From: Streptomyces sp. HUAS ZL42
GTDB taxonomy: Bacteria > Actinomycetota > Actinomycetes > Streptomycetales > Streptomycetaceae
Direction: 5' to 3'
NCBI RefSeq assembly: GCF_040782645.1
Contig: NZ_CP160403.1
Span: 2,790,001 to 2,854,000 of the forward strand
DNA: 64,000 bases
The notes beneath the pieces are model-generated. The model saw only the letters and a list, made by a program, of their open reading frames with translations, made no database searches and was not told the DNA's origin. The position numbers were made by a program, and so were the translations under genes. Of the stretch, positions 16,334-26,200 are shown in pieces. Within the stretch, counting starts at the first letter, position 1, and each line of letters begins with the position of its first letter.

Positions 16334-17257
16334 CTACGACAGCTGCGACTGCACCTGGGCGGAGATCAGCTCCAGGTGGTCCAGGTCGTCGAGGTCGAGG
16401 ACCTGGAGGTAGATCCGCCGGGAGCCGATCCCGGCGTAGCGTCCGATCTTGTCGACGACTTCGGCGGGCGTGCCGGCCAGGCCGTTGGCCTTCAGTTCGT
16501 CCACCTCGCGGCCGATCGCGGCGGCGCGGCGGGCGACCTCCTGGTCGTCCTTGCCGACGCAGGCCACGAGGACGTTGGAGTAGACGAGGTCGTCGGCGCG
16601 GCGGCCCGCCTCCTCCGCAGCGGCCCGCACCCGGCCGAACTGGCGCTCACTGTCCTCGATCGAGCCGAACGGCATGTTGAACTCGTCGGCGAAGCGGGCG
16701 GCGAGCCGCGGGGTGCGGGTCGCGCCGTGGCCGCCGATGAGCACCGGGATCTTCTCCTGCGCGGGCTTGGGCAGCGCGGGCGAGTCCGTGAGGTCGTAGA
16801 ACTTCCCGTGGAAGTCGAAGGTGTCGCCGGGCTTCGTGCCCCAAAGGCCCGTCACGATCTCCAACTGCTCCTCGAGCCGGCCGAACCTCTCCTTCGGGAA
16901 CGGGATGCCGTACGCCTTGTGCTCCTCTTCGAACCAGCCGGCGCCCAGGCCGAGTTCGACGCGTCCGCCCGACATCTGGTCGACCTGGGCGACCTGGATG
17001 GCGAGCACACCGGGCAGCCGGAAGGTGCCGGCGGTCATCAGCGTGCCAAGGCGTATGCGGCGGGTCTCGCGGGCGAGGCCGGCGAAGGTGATCCAGGCGT
17101 CGGTGGGGCCGGGCAGGCCGTCCACGGAGCCCATCCTCAGATAGTGGTCGGAGCGGAAGAAGGCGTCGAAGCGAAGGTCTTCGGTGGCCTTCGCCACGGC
17201 GAGCAAGGTGTCGTAGGTCGCCCCTTGCTGGGGCTCGGTGAAGATTCGAAGATCCAT
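16334..17257 (-). CDS. F420-dependent LLM-class (luciferase-like) oxidoreductase
   Basis: 307 residues, a TIM-barrel luciferase-like monooxygenase-family protein that in actinobacteria typically uses coenzyme F420. It begins MDLRIFTEPQQGATYDTLLA; recognisable segments are FRSDHYLRMG, LGLGAGWFEEEHKAYGI and PVLIGGHGATRTPRLAARFAD. ATG at 17257 is selected because the family starts there; upstream in-frame sequence is low-complexity. The substrate is unknown. A strong hairpin terminator follows, and the gene appears monocistronic. Confidence 0.85.
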   Translation of the reverse strand: MDLRIFTEPQQGATYDTLLAVAKATEDLRFDAFFRSDHYLRMGSVDGLPGPTDAWITFAGLARETRRIRLGTLMTAGTFRLPGVLAIQVAQVDQMSGGRVELGLGAGWFEEEHKAYGIPFPKERFGRLEEQLEIVTGLWGTKPGDTFDFHGKFYDLTDSPALPKPAQEKIPVLIGGHGATRTPRLAARFADEFNMPFGSIEDSERQFGRVRAAAEEAGRRADDLVYSNVLVACVGKDDQEVARRAAAIGREVDELKANGLAGTPAEVVDKIGRYAGIGSRRIYLQVLDLDDLDHLELISAQVQSQLS

Positions 17258-17363
17258 ACCTCCATCCTGCACCCCGGCCGCCCCGACGACCCCCACCGGT
17301 CCCCGCGACCCCGGTCGTCCCCGGTCAATGGCACCGGACGCGGAGTCGCGGCCGGCGCCGGCT

Positions 17364-17825
17364 TCACACCTCCGGCAGCACCTGGTCCCGGTCCGCCAGT
17401 TTGCGCAGCATCTCCAGCACGCGGTCCCTCGACTCGTCCGCCGCGTCGATCGCCTCCATGCACTGCCAGTACGTGGCTTCGTCGTCCGCCGAGCTGGCGA
17501 CGCCGACGAGGGCGATACCGACCTCACCGAGCAGTCCGCCGAGGCCCAGCAGAGCCTGGCGGGCGTCGTCCAGTTCGGTGAGCTGGGCTGCGCGCAGGGT
17601 CCCGGGATCGAGGACCGGCGTGTCCAGCACGCCGCAGCCTCTGCCCGCCAGCTCGGTCAGTCCCAGGGCCTCGCCGCGGAGTTCGGGCGGGCCGGAGACC
17701 GCGAGCCTGCTGCCTATCGCCTGGGCCAGGGCCTGTGCCTGCCACACCTCCGTCAGGATTCCCGGCGCGTCGCCGCTGCCCGCGAGAGCACGCCTGCTCG
17801 TCCGGATGAGCCGCACAGCGTCCAT
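17364..17825 (-). CDS. Conserved helical protein, possibly DUF6099 family
   Basis: 153 residues, predicted all-helical and soluble. It contains LIRTSRRALAGSGDAPGILTE, the segment AIGSRLAVSGPPELRGEALG and a C-terminal ATYWQCMEAIDAADESRDR. I associate this pattern with DUF6099, a Streptomyces family of about this length, but only from memory. ATG at 17825 follows a G-rich GGGGGCGG; a longer frame from 17885 looks unlikely. The 175-bp region upstream, before mazG ends, is AT-rich and probably holds its promoter. Function unknown. Confidence 0.65.
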   Translation of the reverse strand: MDAVRLIRTSRRALAGSGDAPGILTEVWQAQALAQAIGSRLAVSGPPELRGEALGLTELAGRGCGVLDTPVLDPGTLRAAQLTELDDARQALLGLGGLLGEVGIALVGVASSADDEATYWQCMEAIDAADESRDRVLEMLRKLADRDQVLPEV

Positions 17826-18002
17826 GCGCCGCCCCCGTCTGTCCGACGTGCTCCCTCGCACGTCCGCCCGAACTCCCTCGTCCACTACCCAGAGTGAGGG
17901 CGTGTGGGATGAAAAGCCAGAGGAAGACGGAAATCTGTGGACAACAAATCGGTTTCGGACAGCTGAACGACTCCGGAGAGTGAAACCGGACCGGGCGGCT
18001 CC

Positions 18003-18329
18003 TTACGGAGCCGGGAATCTCCGCTCGTTCCGGTCGATCTTCGCGTCCAGCGCGGCGAGCGGATCGATGCCGAGCACCTCGCACAGCTGCAGCAGATACG
18101 CGAGGACGTCGGCGACCTCGTCCGTGACGCGGTGCGCGGTGTCCGGGTCGTCCATCACGCGCGCCGACTCCTCCGGCGTCAGCCACTGGAAGATCTCGAC
18201 GAGTTCGGAGGCTTCCACGCTGAGCGCGGCGACGAGGTTCTTGGGCGTGTGGTACGGCTGCCAGTTCCGCGCTGCGGCGAACTCGGCCAGCCTGCGCTGC
18301 AGCTTCGCCACGTCGAGAGGTTCTGTCAC
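18003..18329 (-). CDS. MazG-like nucleotide pyrophosphohydrolase
   Basis: 108 residues of the all-alpha NTP pyrophosphatase superfamily (dCTPase/RS21-C6-like). The metal-binding motif is visible as SVEASELVEIFQW (residues about 37-49) followed by DEVADVLAYLLQL (about 70-82), the ExxE and ExxD pair. It would hydrolyse non-canonical or surplus NTPs to NMP and PPi. The GTG at 18329 overlaps the stop of the upstream ATPase gene by 4 bp (GTGA). The stop codon is embedded in a small hairpin GGCTCC-TTAC-GGAGCC (17997-18012), likely the terminator. Confidence 0.85.
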   Translation of the reverse strand: MTEPLDVAKLQRRLAEFAAARNWQPYHTPKNLVAALSVEASELVEIFQWLTPEESARVMDDPDTAHRVTDEVADVLAYLLQLCEVLGIDPLAALDAKIDRNERRFPAP

Positions 18330-19510
18330 GGTTCCAGGTGTACCACCGAGACTCCGTCCGCCCCGGCGGCCCAGGACGCGTCGCTCACAGCGCCGACGAG
18401 CCGGATGTGGCCGCGTTCGCACATCCGCGCCGCGAGTCGCAGCAGTTCCCCGCGCTGCCGCGCGTCCAGACCGCGGTCGAGCCCGTCGGCGAGGACGGTG
18501 AGGGTCTGCATGGCGGCGGGTACCTCGCCGGCCGGGTCGACCTCCAGCACGCCCGGCCCGGTGAGCAGTACCAGCGTGAGGGCGAGGTATCTCAACTCGC
18601 CCTCGCCGAGCCGCCCGAGGTCCGTCCGGATCCCGTCGCCCCGGTCCAGCAGCGCCCGGACGGTGCCGTCGCCCGGCAGCTCTGCGAGCACGTCCGTCAC
18701 GGGGCCGGCGCATCCGGCCCGTACCGCCGCGACCAGCTGGGCGTGCCGCCGCCCGCACTCGCTCCGGGTGCGCCACAGTACGTCGGCGAGGTTGCCGCAG
18801 CCGCCGAGCAGTCGCCCGGAGCCGGTGGGCACGGGGGCGCGCATGCCTCCCGGCCGCGGGTCGCAGGCGAAGACGGAGCGCAGGGCGACCACCATCTGCT
18901 GGGCGGCGGCGAGGACATGGCGCTGACCGTCCGTCCGGCCGGCCACCCGCAGGGGCAGCAGCGGCGTCCCGAGCCGGTCGTCGGGCATCGGGGCGCGGGT
19001 CACCGGCGAGGACCCGCCCGTGTGCCAGGCGGCCTGCACGGACCGCCCGCCCGGATCGCGCAGGGCGGTCTCCAGAAGGACGAGCCCACCGGCCGTCAAC
19101 CGCTCGCCGACGATGCGCAGTTCGGGCTCGGCCTGTACGGCGACGTCGAGCCGGACCGGGCCCTCGGGACCGTCGGCCGTACAGCCGATGCGGAAGCCGC
19201 GGCGGCGCTGGGCGTCGGGCCGGGCCCGCTCGGGCACGTGGGCGACCGGGTCGGGGAACACCTCACCGAGCTCGGCACCGCCACCGAGGCGGGCGAGCGC
19301 CTCGTACGCCCGCAGCGCCCCGGACTTGCCGCTGCCGCTGGGTCCCGCGAGGAGGGTGAGGGGTCCGAACGGGAATCCGGCACCGCGGTGCCGGGCGAAG
19401 GCGGACAGGTGCAGTTCGGTGACGTGGGGACGGTCGGGGTGTCTCCCGGCGTTCTTCCGGGGTGCCGGAAACGGTGGAGAGCTGGTCGAGGACGAAGACG
19501 GCACGGCCAT
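18326..19510 (-). CDS. AAA/ABC-type ATP-binding protein
   Basis: 394 residues. Walker A is LLAGPSGSGKSGALRAYEAL (near residues 53-72). Later segments LGRLGEGELRYLALTLVLL (an ABC-signature-like stretch) and GVLEVDPAGEVP (Walker B-like, with Asp and Glu) give the overall order of RecF/SMC-related single-polypeptide ATPases. There is no membrane segment. It is translationally coupled to a MazG-like pyrophosphohydrolase, so the two may act together in nucleotide-pool or DNA surveillance; this is inference. The start at 19510 has no strong ribosome site; GTG at 19423 is an alternative. Confidence 0.75.
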   Translation of the reverse strand: MAVPSSSSTSSPPFPAPRKNAGRHPDRPHVTELHLSAFARHRGAGFPFGPLTLLAGPSGSGKSGALRAYEALARLGGGAELGEVFPDPVAHVPERARPDAQRRRGFRIGCTADGPEGPVRLDVAVQAEPELRIVGERLTAGGLVLLETALRDPGGRSVQAAWHTGGSSPVTRAPMPDDRLGTPLLPLRVAGRTDGQRHVLAAAQQMVVALRSVFACDPRPGGMRAPVPTGSGRLLGGCGNLADVLWRTRSECGRRHAQLVAAVRAGCAGPVTDVLAELPGDGTVRALLDRGDGIRTDLGRLGEGELRYLALTLVLLTGPGVLEVDPAGEVPAAMQTLTVLADGLDRGLDARQRGELLRLAARMCERGHIRLVGAVSDASWAAGADGVSVVHLEP

Positions 19511-19609
19511 GCCCGGACCGTAGAAGCCCGCGGTCGGGCGAACCGTTCCGCCCTCTCGCGGTTCCTACGATCGGGCGATGGGCGGGGCCGGGGGCGGCCC
19601 CGGCCGGCT

Positions 19610-19999
19610 TCACCCCCCGGGAACCCCGGCCCCCTTCATCAGCCCGCTCACCTCGGTGCCGGGTGGGGTCAGCAGGAAGACGTTCCGGTCGACCCGGTGC
19701 ATCCCGCTGGCCAGGCCGAAGACGACGCCTGTGCTGAAGTCCAGGACCCGCTTGGCGACCTCGGTCTCCGCGCCGGTGAGGTCGAGCAGGACGGGGATGC
19801 CCGCCATGAGCGTCTCGGCGACCTCGCGGGCGTCGGCGAAGACATTGACCCTGAGGACGACGAAGCGGCGGCGCGCTTCCGTCTCCGCCTCCGGGAGGGC
19901 ACGGTGGCCCACCGCGGACGGCCAGGCGTCCCGGCCGCGCAGCGGAACAACCTGGGCGAGCCCTTCCCACTGTTCATCGGTGACATCGTGACGGCTCAC
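19610..19999 (-). CDS. SepF-like cell-division protein (SepF paralogue)
   Basis: 129 residues. It contains the SepF core: RRFVVLRVNVFADAREVAET, PVLLDLTGAETEVAKRVLDF, then FGLASGMHRVDRNVFLLTPP. SepF proteins polymerise on the membrane and tether FtsZ. It lacks the long linker and the usual N-terminal membrane helix of the main divisome SepF, and is not beside ftsZ, so it is one of the additional SepF-like proteins of Streptomyces (sfl class). GTG at 19999 is preferred because GGGGGGAT lies about 7 bases upstream; ATG at 20029 is possible. Confidence 0.82.
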   Translation of the reverse strand: MSRHDVTDEQWEGLAQVVPLRGRDAWPSAVGHRALPEAETEARRRFVVLRVNVFADAREVAETLMAGIPVLLDLTGAETEVAKRVLDFSTGVVFGLASGMHRVDRNVFLLTPPGTEVSGLMKGAGVPGG

Positions 20000-20202
20000 C
20001 GGATCCCCCCGAACTGACTCGCACTCCATGCCTGCACCAGCCAATTCTTACGCCATGTCACCCGTTCGGCCCAACAGCGACACGGTGCGCGACTGTCACA
20101 AGGGCCGCATCACGCCGGCCCGCCCAGGTCTTACCGCCCTCACACCGGACTCTTCTCCTCCGGCGACGTCCCGCTCACCGGCCGCGGCTACGGTCCGGTG
20201 CC

Positions 20203-22011
20203 GTGCACTTGGCAGATTCGCAGCCGGTGACAGCCGCCCGGCGCACACAGCCGGCGGTGTCCGCCGTTCAGGGCGCCACTGAGGGCGCCCCACAAGAAGC
20301 CGGCGCTCCGGCGGTCGCGCCCCGAGGGGAACAACCGCCCGCGCAGTGGCACCGCGTCCTCACCCTCCTCGCCGACATCAGCCTCTTCATCGGCACGCGC
20401 TCGGTGTGGACGTCGGCGGCGAGCCACAGGCTTGTCGTCGCCACGGTCATCTCCGTGTGCTACGCCTCGATCCTGGTGTGCGGCGTGCTCGCGCTGGTGG
20501 TCCGCCGGACCCGTTCGCTGGCGCGCCTCGACCTGTGCGTCCTGGTGACGGCGGTGACGCTCACCCTGTGCGCGTGGGTCATGCTGCACACCGGCGGTGA
20601 CGAAGGGGTCCTCACCACCCAGGCCGCCAGGGAACTGGTCCGAGGTCACGCGATCTACGGGCAGCCGTGGCCCTGGCTCTTCGGAAAGCCCGGCGTCGCG
20701 CTCACCCCCACGGTGTACGGCGGCTACGACCTCACGTACGGCTACCCCCCGCTGGCCCCGCTTCTGACGGCCCCCCTGCTGTGGCTGGGGCACGCGGGCA
20801 CCCCCGCGACGGCGATGACCACCGGCGCGCTGGTCACGGGGACGGTGGTCCTGTGGCGGATGCTGCCCGTGCCGTGGCGGCCGGCGGCGACCATGGTGTG
20901 CCTCGGGTTCGCGTTCCTGCCCTCGTACGCCCGGCTCGGCTATCCGGCGATCCTGGCCCTGGTGCTGCTGATCCCGGTCGTGGTCCGCTGGCCGCGGATC
21001 GGGCTGGGGGGCCGGCTCGGCGCGGCGGGCATCGCGCGGGCCGCGTGCCTGGGCGCCGCGTGCGCGGCCCAGCAGCTCCCCTGGTTCCTGGCCCCCTTCC
21101 TGCTCGCCGGGATCCACGCCGTGCGCCGCGGGGAGCTCGGCGGGCGGGCGGCGACGCTGGTGACGCTGCGCGTGGCCGGGGTCGCGGCCACCGTATGGCT
21201 GCTGATCAACACGTACTTCGTCGTGCACGAACCGGGAACCTGGCTGAACGGGATCGCGCTGCCTCTGACGCAGGGCGCGGTGCTGCACGGCCAGGGCGTG
21301 GTGGACATCTCGCTGTACCTGACGAACGGCAGCGACCGGATCGACTGGTACGGGCACGCGAGCCTGCTGCTGGCCGCGGCGCTGCTCGCGCTGTTCGTGC
21401 TGTTCGTACGGCGGCTGGGCCCCGCGGCGACCGTGCTGCCCTGGTGCGCCTTCTACCTGGCGACGCGCTCCCAGGACGGCTACTACCTGATGATGACCCC
21501 GCTGTGGCTGGCGGCCGTGATCACCGCGCCCGCGGCGGAGTTCGCCGGCGCGTGGCAGCCACGCCCGCGCCTGCCGGCGGTCCGGCACCGCCGTCCGGCA
21601 CGGCTGGCCGTGGCCCTGCTCGTGCTGTCCCCGGCGCTGGTGAGCGCGACGGTGGCGGCGACCGGGTCGCCGCCGCTGCGCATGCAGGTCGCCTCGGTGC
21701 GCCGGGCCTCGCCGACGGCCGTGTCCCTGCTGACGCTCCGGGTCACCAACACGGACGACCGTGCCCTCGCACCGCACTTCACGCTCACCACGGGGCAGGG
21801 CATGAGCGCGTATTGGACGATCGTGAAGGGGCCCGCCACACTCCCGGCCCATGCCACGGCACGCTACGAACTCCGGCCGTACTACGGCCGGTTCACCCTG
21901 CCTCGCAAGGGTGTGCGGATCCGGTTGCGCGCGTTCACGGCCGCGCCGCAGACGCTGTCGAGCGCGGATGTGCAGTCGGCGCTGCGATCCGCCTTCCGGG
22001 CGGCGGGCTGA
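20203..22011 (+). CDS. Polytopic membrane protein, GT87/PMT-like glycosyltransferase candidate
   Basis: 602 residues with about ten to twelve transmembrane helices after a 70-residue Ala/Pro-rich cytoplasmic N-terminus. The loop after TM3 contains acidic and aromatic residues (HTGGDEGVLTTQAARELVRG, then YGQPWPW and YGGYDLTYGYPPLAP), an arrangement typical of GT-C mannosyl/arabinosyl transferases. The C-terminal about 130 residues after the last helix form an extracytoplasmic beta-type domain. GTG at 20203 has no strong ribosome site. Single gene. The GT-C assignment is by architecture only. Confidence 0.6.
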   Translation: MHLADSQPVTAARRTQPAVSAVQGATEGAPQEAGAPAVAPRGEQPPAQWHRVLTLLADISLFIGTRSVWTSAASHRLVVATVISVCYASILVCGVLALVVRRTRSLARLDLCVLVTAVTLTLCAWVMLHTGGDEGVLTTQAARELVRGHAIYGQPWPWLFGKPGVALTPTVYGGYDLTYGYPPLAPLLTAPLLWLGHAGTPATAMTTGALVTGTVVLWRMLPVPWRPAATMVCLGFAFLPSYARLGYPAILALVLLIPVVVRWPRIGLGGRLGAAGIARAACLGAACAAQQLPWFLAPFLLAGIHAVRRGELGGRAATLVTLRVAGVAATVWLLINTYFVVHEPGTWLNGIALPLTQGAVLHGQGVVDISLYLTNGSDRIDWYGHASLLLAAALLALFVLFVRRLGPAATVLPWCAFYLATRSQDGYYLMMTPLWLAAVITAPAAEFAGAWQPRPRLPAVRHRRPARLAVALLVLSPALVSATVAATGSPPLRMQVASVRRASPTAVSLLTLRVTNTDDRALAPHFTLTTGQGMSAYWTIVKGPATLPAHATARYELRPYYGRFTLPRKGVRIRLRAFTAAPQTLSSADVQSALRSAFRAAG

Positions 22012-22043
22012 CAACGCGTCGCAGCCACGTGAACGACGGTGCG

Positions 22044-22559
22044 TCAGGCTGCCGTACGCGTGAAGCGGAGCGTGGTGGCGACGGTGGTCAGACCGCGGAT
22101 CATGCCGAGCTGGTTCCAGCCCAGGCCGAACTGGTCCCGGTCCACGGTGAATTCGGCGTCCAGCGTCAGTGCGTCGGCGCCCGCATGCGTCAGGCGTGCG
22201 GTGAGGGACTGCGGCCTGCTGATACCCCGCACGGTCAGCTGACCGGCGACGTTCACGGTGTCGCCGTCCCGGAGTTCGGCGCTGCGGACCACGAAGGTGA
22301 TCTCGGGGTGGTTCTCGGCGTCGAAGAAGTCGGCGGACCGCAGGTGCGTGTCCCGCTTGGCGTTCTTGGTGTCGAGAGTGGCGGCACCCAGGGTCAGGGT
22401 GCCGGCGGCCGACCCGTCGGCCCGCACCTCGCCCTGGCCCGCGACGACCCCGAAGGTGCCCTTGACGGTGACCAGTCCCCACATCGTCTTGTGGCGGAGG
22501 CCGACGGTGGACGCGCCGGCGTCCAGCTGCCACAGCCCGGTTTCCACGGCGACGGTCAT
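22044..22559 (-). CDS. YceI-family lipocalin-like protein
   Basis: 171 residues without a signal peptide, so probably cytoplasmic. It has the YceI beta-barrel pattern: GLWQLDAGASTVGLRHKTMW, LRSADFFDAENHPEITF and the ending RDQFGLGWN. Family members bind isoprenoid-type lipids such as polyprenyl compounds. AAGGATC precedes the ATG. It is divergent from a MarR regulator, and the shared 108-bp region carries two near-identical palindromes, so it is very likely the regulator's target. Confidence 0.9.
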   Translation of the reverse strand: MTVAVETGLWQLDAGASTVGLRHKTMWGLVTVKGTFGVVAGQGEVRADGSAAGTLTLGAATLDTKNAKRDTHLRSADFFDAENHPEITFVVRSAELRDGDTVNVAGQLTVRGISRPQSLTARLTHAGADALTLDAEFTVDRDQFGLGWNQLGMIRGLTTVATTLRFTRTAA

Positions 22560-22579
22560 GATCCTTCTCCCATCAATGG

Positions 22580-22591
22580 TCCAAATTTGGA
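22580..22591. promoter_or_regulatory. MarR operator copy 1, TCCAAATTTGGA
   Basis: A perfect 12-bp palindrome 20 bp before the yceI start. The AT-rich core stands out in this genome. A second copy lies nearer the marR start and a related TATCCAAAACTG half lies between them. Confidence 0.75.
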
Positions 22592-22635
22592 TGACGCCAC
22601 GCTAGCTGATTATCCAAAACTGAACAACAGGGTCA

Positions 22636-22649
22636 TGCAAATTTGGACA
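22636..22649. promoter_or_regulatory. MarR operator copy 2, TGCAAATTTGGACA
   Basis: It shares the core CAAATTTG (22638-22645) with copy 1, 57 bp away, and lies 19 bp before the marR start, consistent with autoregulation of the divergent pair. Confidence 0.7.
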
Positions 22650-22667
22650 ACAGTTAGAATCGGACCC

Positions 22668-23159
22668 ATGGCAGACCACGATGAGCACCCCGCCGACCTG
22701 CCCGAATGTCCGTCCGCACAGGGCGTCGGGCTGCTGCCGGCCGAGCTGCGCGCCTGGATGGTCCTGCTGGCCGCGACCGGTGCGGTGGAGCAACGGCTGC
22801 GCTCCGTCGTGAAGGAGAAGCTCGACGTCTCGCACGACGAGTTCCTCGTCCTGTGCCTGCTGGCGGAGCAGCCCGCGGAGGGCCTGCGCATGACGCGTAT
22901 CGCGGAGCTCCTGGGCCGCCCCAAGACCCGTCTCACTTACCAGATCGCCTGCCTCCAGCACGCCGGTCTCGTCACCCGCAAGTCGGTCTGCGGCGACAAG
23001 CGAGGCGTCGAGGTCACCCTCACCGACAAGGCCCGCCGCCTGCTGCAGGAGGCCTCCAGCCCGCTCGCCGAAACAGTCGCCGAGGCCCTCGCCCGGTTCG
23101 TGGGGCCGGAGCAGTGCGAGGCGATGCGCGGGTTGCTGCCGGATCTCACGAAGGACTGA
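22668..23159 (+). CDS. MarR-family transcriptional regulator
   Basis: 163 residues. The winged helix is visible: DEFLVLCLLAEQPAEGLRMT followed by RIAELLGRPKTRLTYQIACL (recognition helix), then the wing KSVCGDKRGVEVTLTDKARR. The cysteine in SVCGDKRG may be redox- or ligand-sensitive. Divergent from yceI across two palindromic operators. Confidence 0.9.
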   Translation: MADHDEHPADLPECPSAQGVGLLPAELRAWMVLLAATGAVEQRLRSVVKEKLDVSHDEFLVLCLLAEQPAEGLRMTRIAELLGRPKTRLTYQIACLQHAGLVTRKSVCGDKRGVEVTLTDKARRLLQEASSPLAETVAEALARFVGPEQCEAMRGLLPDLTKD

Positions 23160-23279
23160 CGGACCGGGCGCGGCCCGACCGGTCGGCGTGGGTTGTCCCG
23201 CCGATCTCCGGGGTACCCGGCGCCTGCCGTGCCGGGTGCACGGTTGCCCGCTCGCCACTCGGCATCAGCAGGAGGACCC

Positions 23280-26200
23280 ATGGGTGCGCCGGACCTGCCC
23301 GCCCCCGTCGCCGTCCGTCCCGCCGCGTCCCCGGTCGATCCGGCGCGGCTGGAGGAGGCCCTGCGCGAGCGGGTCGACGGGGAGGTCCGCTTCGACTCCG
23401 GGAGCCGGGCGGCGTACTCCACCGACGCCTCCAACTTCCGGCAGACCCCGATCGGTGTCGTCGTACCCCACAGCCCAGAGGCGGCCGCGGAGGCCGTGGC
23501 CGTGGCCCGGGAGCACGGCGCGCCCGTGCTGTCGCGGGGCGGCGGGACGAGCCTGGCCGGTCAGTGCACCAACACGGCTGTCGTGATCGACTGGTCGAAG
23601 TACTGTCATGAGGTCGAGTCCGTGGACGCCGAAGCCCGCACCTGTGTCGCCCAGCCGGGCATCGTGCTCGACGAGCTGAACCGGCGACTCGCGCCGACCG
23701 GCCTGCGCTTCGGGCCGGAGCCCGCCACCCACATGAACTGCACGATCGGCGGCATGATCGGCAACAACTCCTGCGGCGCCACCGCCCAGGCGAACGGCAA
23801 GGTCGTCGACAACATCCGCAGGCTGGAAGTGCTGTTGTACGACGGCACCCGCTTCTGGTGCGGGGAGACGAGCGACGAGGAGTACACGGAGATCGAGCGG
23901 CACGGCGATCTGCGGGCCGCGGTGTACCGGCGGTTGCGCGCCCTGCGGGACACCTACGGCGAGGAGATCCGCCGGCGCTTCCCGGACATCCCCCGGCGCG
24001 TGTCCGGGTACAACCTCGACTCCCTGCTCCCGGAACACGGCTTCGACGTCGCGGGGCTGCTCGTCGGCAGCGAGTCCACGCTCGTCACCGTGCTGCGGGC
24101 GGAGTTGGAGCTGGTGCCCGTGGTGAAGGAACGGACGCTGGTGGTGCTGGGCTTCCCGGGCATCGACCGTGCCGCGGACGCCGTACCGGCGATCCTGCCG
24201 TACGAGCCGATCGCGCTGGAGGGCGTCGACCATCGGCTGATCCGCGACGAGAGGATCAAGCACCTCAATCCGCAGGCCATCGCCCAGCTCCCCGAAGGGA
24301 ACGCCTATTTGATGGTGCAGTTCGGGGCGGACACGGTCGAGGAGGCGGACGAGCGGGCGCATCGGATGCTGGACGGGCTCGACGAGACCGAGCACGATCC
24401 GGAGGTCGCGTTCCTGGACGACCCGGCCCACGAGGAGCAGTTGTGGCAGGTGCGGGAGGCCGGTCTCGGTGCCACCGCGCACATCCCGGGCCGGCCGGAC
24501 ACCTTCGAGGGGTGGGAGGACTCGGCGGTGGCTCCCGAGCGGCTCGGCGACTATCTGCGCCGACTGCGCGGTCTGTTCGAGGAGTTCGGGTATCTGAGCG
24601 ACACCGGGCCCAGTCTGTACGGCCACTTCGGGCAGGGCTGTGTGCACACCCGTATCCCCTTCGACCTGTACACCGCCGACGGGGTGGCCGCCTACCGGCG
24701 GTTCATGGAGCGGGCGGCCGATCTGGTCGCCGAGTTCGGCGGCTCCTTCTCCGGGGAGCACGGCGACGGGCAGAGCCGGGGCGAGCTGCTGCCGCGGATG
24801 TTCGGGCGGGAGATCGTCGAGGCGTTCGGGCGGCTCAAGGCCGTGTTCGATCCGGGCGACCGGATGAACCCCGGCAAGGTCGTGGCGCCGTACCGGATGG
24901 ACGAGAACCTGCGGCTCGGCGGCGACTGGGCGCCGCACGACCCGCAGAAGCTCCACTTCCGCTTCCCGGAGGACGGCAACTCCTTCGCCGAGGCCGCCAA
25001 TCGGTGCGTCGGCGTCGGCAAGTGCCGGCAGCTCACCAACAAGGGCGGGGCGGTGATGTGCCCCTCCTACCAGGTGACTCTGGAGGAGGAGCACTCCACG
25101 CGCGGACGGGCCCGGCTGCTGTTCGAGATGCTCGACGGGCACGGCGACAGCGCGATCCGGGACGGCTGGCGCTCGGAGGCCGTCCGGGACGCACTCGATC
25201 TGTGCCTGGCCTGCAAAGGGTGCAAGAGGGACTGTCCTGCCGACGTGGACATGGCCACGTACAAGGCGGAGTTCCTGGCCCACCACTACGCGGGCCGCGC
25301 ATGGCGCAGGCCGCGCTCCGACTGGTCGATGGGGTGGCTGCCCGTCGTCGCGCAGGCGGTGGGCCGCGCCCGGCTCGGCCCGGTCGTCAACACGCTGACC
25401 CACGCTCCCGGGCTGTCCCGGGCGGCCGTCGCGGTCGCCGGGATCGAGGACCGGGAGGTGCCGCTGTTCGCGCGGGAGACGCTGCAGCAGTGGTACGGCC
25501 GCCGGCACGAGCCGCGCGGTGACGGCCGGCGCGGCACCGTCGTCCTCTGGCCCGACACGTTCACCAACCACTTCCACCCGCACATCGGCCGGGCGGCCGT
25601 ACGGCTCCTCGAACACGCGGGCTGGCGGGTGGTCGTGCCCGGCGAGCCGCTGTGCTGCGGACTGACGTGGATCTCCACGGGGCAGCTCGGCGTCGCCCGG
25701 CGCATGCTCGCCCGCACCGTGCGCCGGATCGCCGGGCATCTCCACGCCGGCGGCCTGGTGGTCGGCCTGGAACCCAGCTGTACGGCGGTCTTCCGGTCCG
25801 ACGCCGCCGAGCTGTTCCCCGGCGACCGCGACGTGCGCAGGCTGCGCGGCCAGACGGTGACCCTCGCCGAGCTGCTCACCGAGCACAGTCCCGGCTACGA
25901 ACCCCCGCGGGTGCCGGAGCGCGCCTCGCGGGCACTCGCCCAGGTCCACTGTCACCAGCACGCGATCACCGGCTGGGCCGCCGACCAGGAGCTGCTGCGC
26001 CGCGCCGGGGTCGACGCCGAACCACTGGAGTCCGGCTGCTGCGGCCTCGCCGGCAACTTCGGCTTCGAACGCGGGCACCTCGAGGTCAGCCGTGCGTGCG
26101 CGGAACGCGTCCTGCTGCCCCGGCTGCGCGCGACGGACACGGCGACGGCCGTCCTCGCCGACGGCTTCAGCTGCCGCACGCAGATCCACGAGTTCGACAG

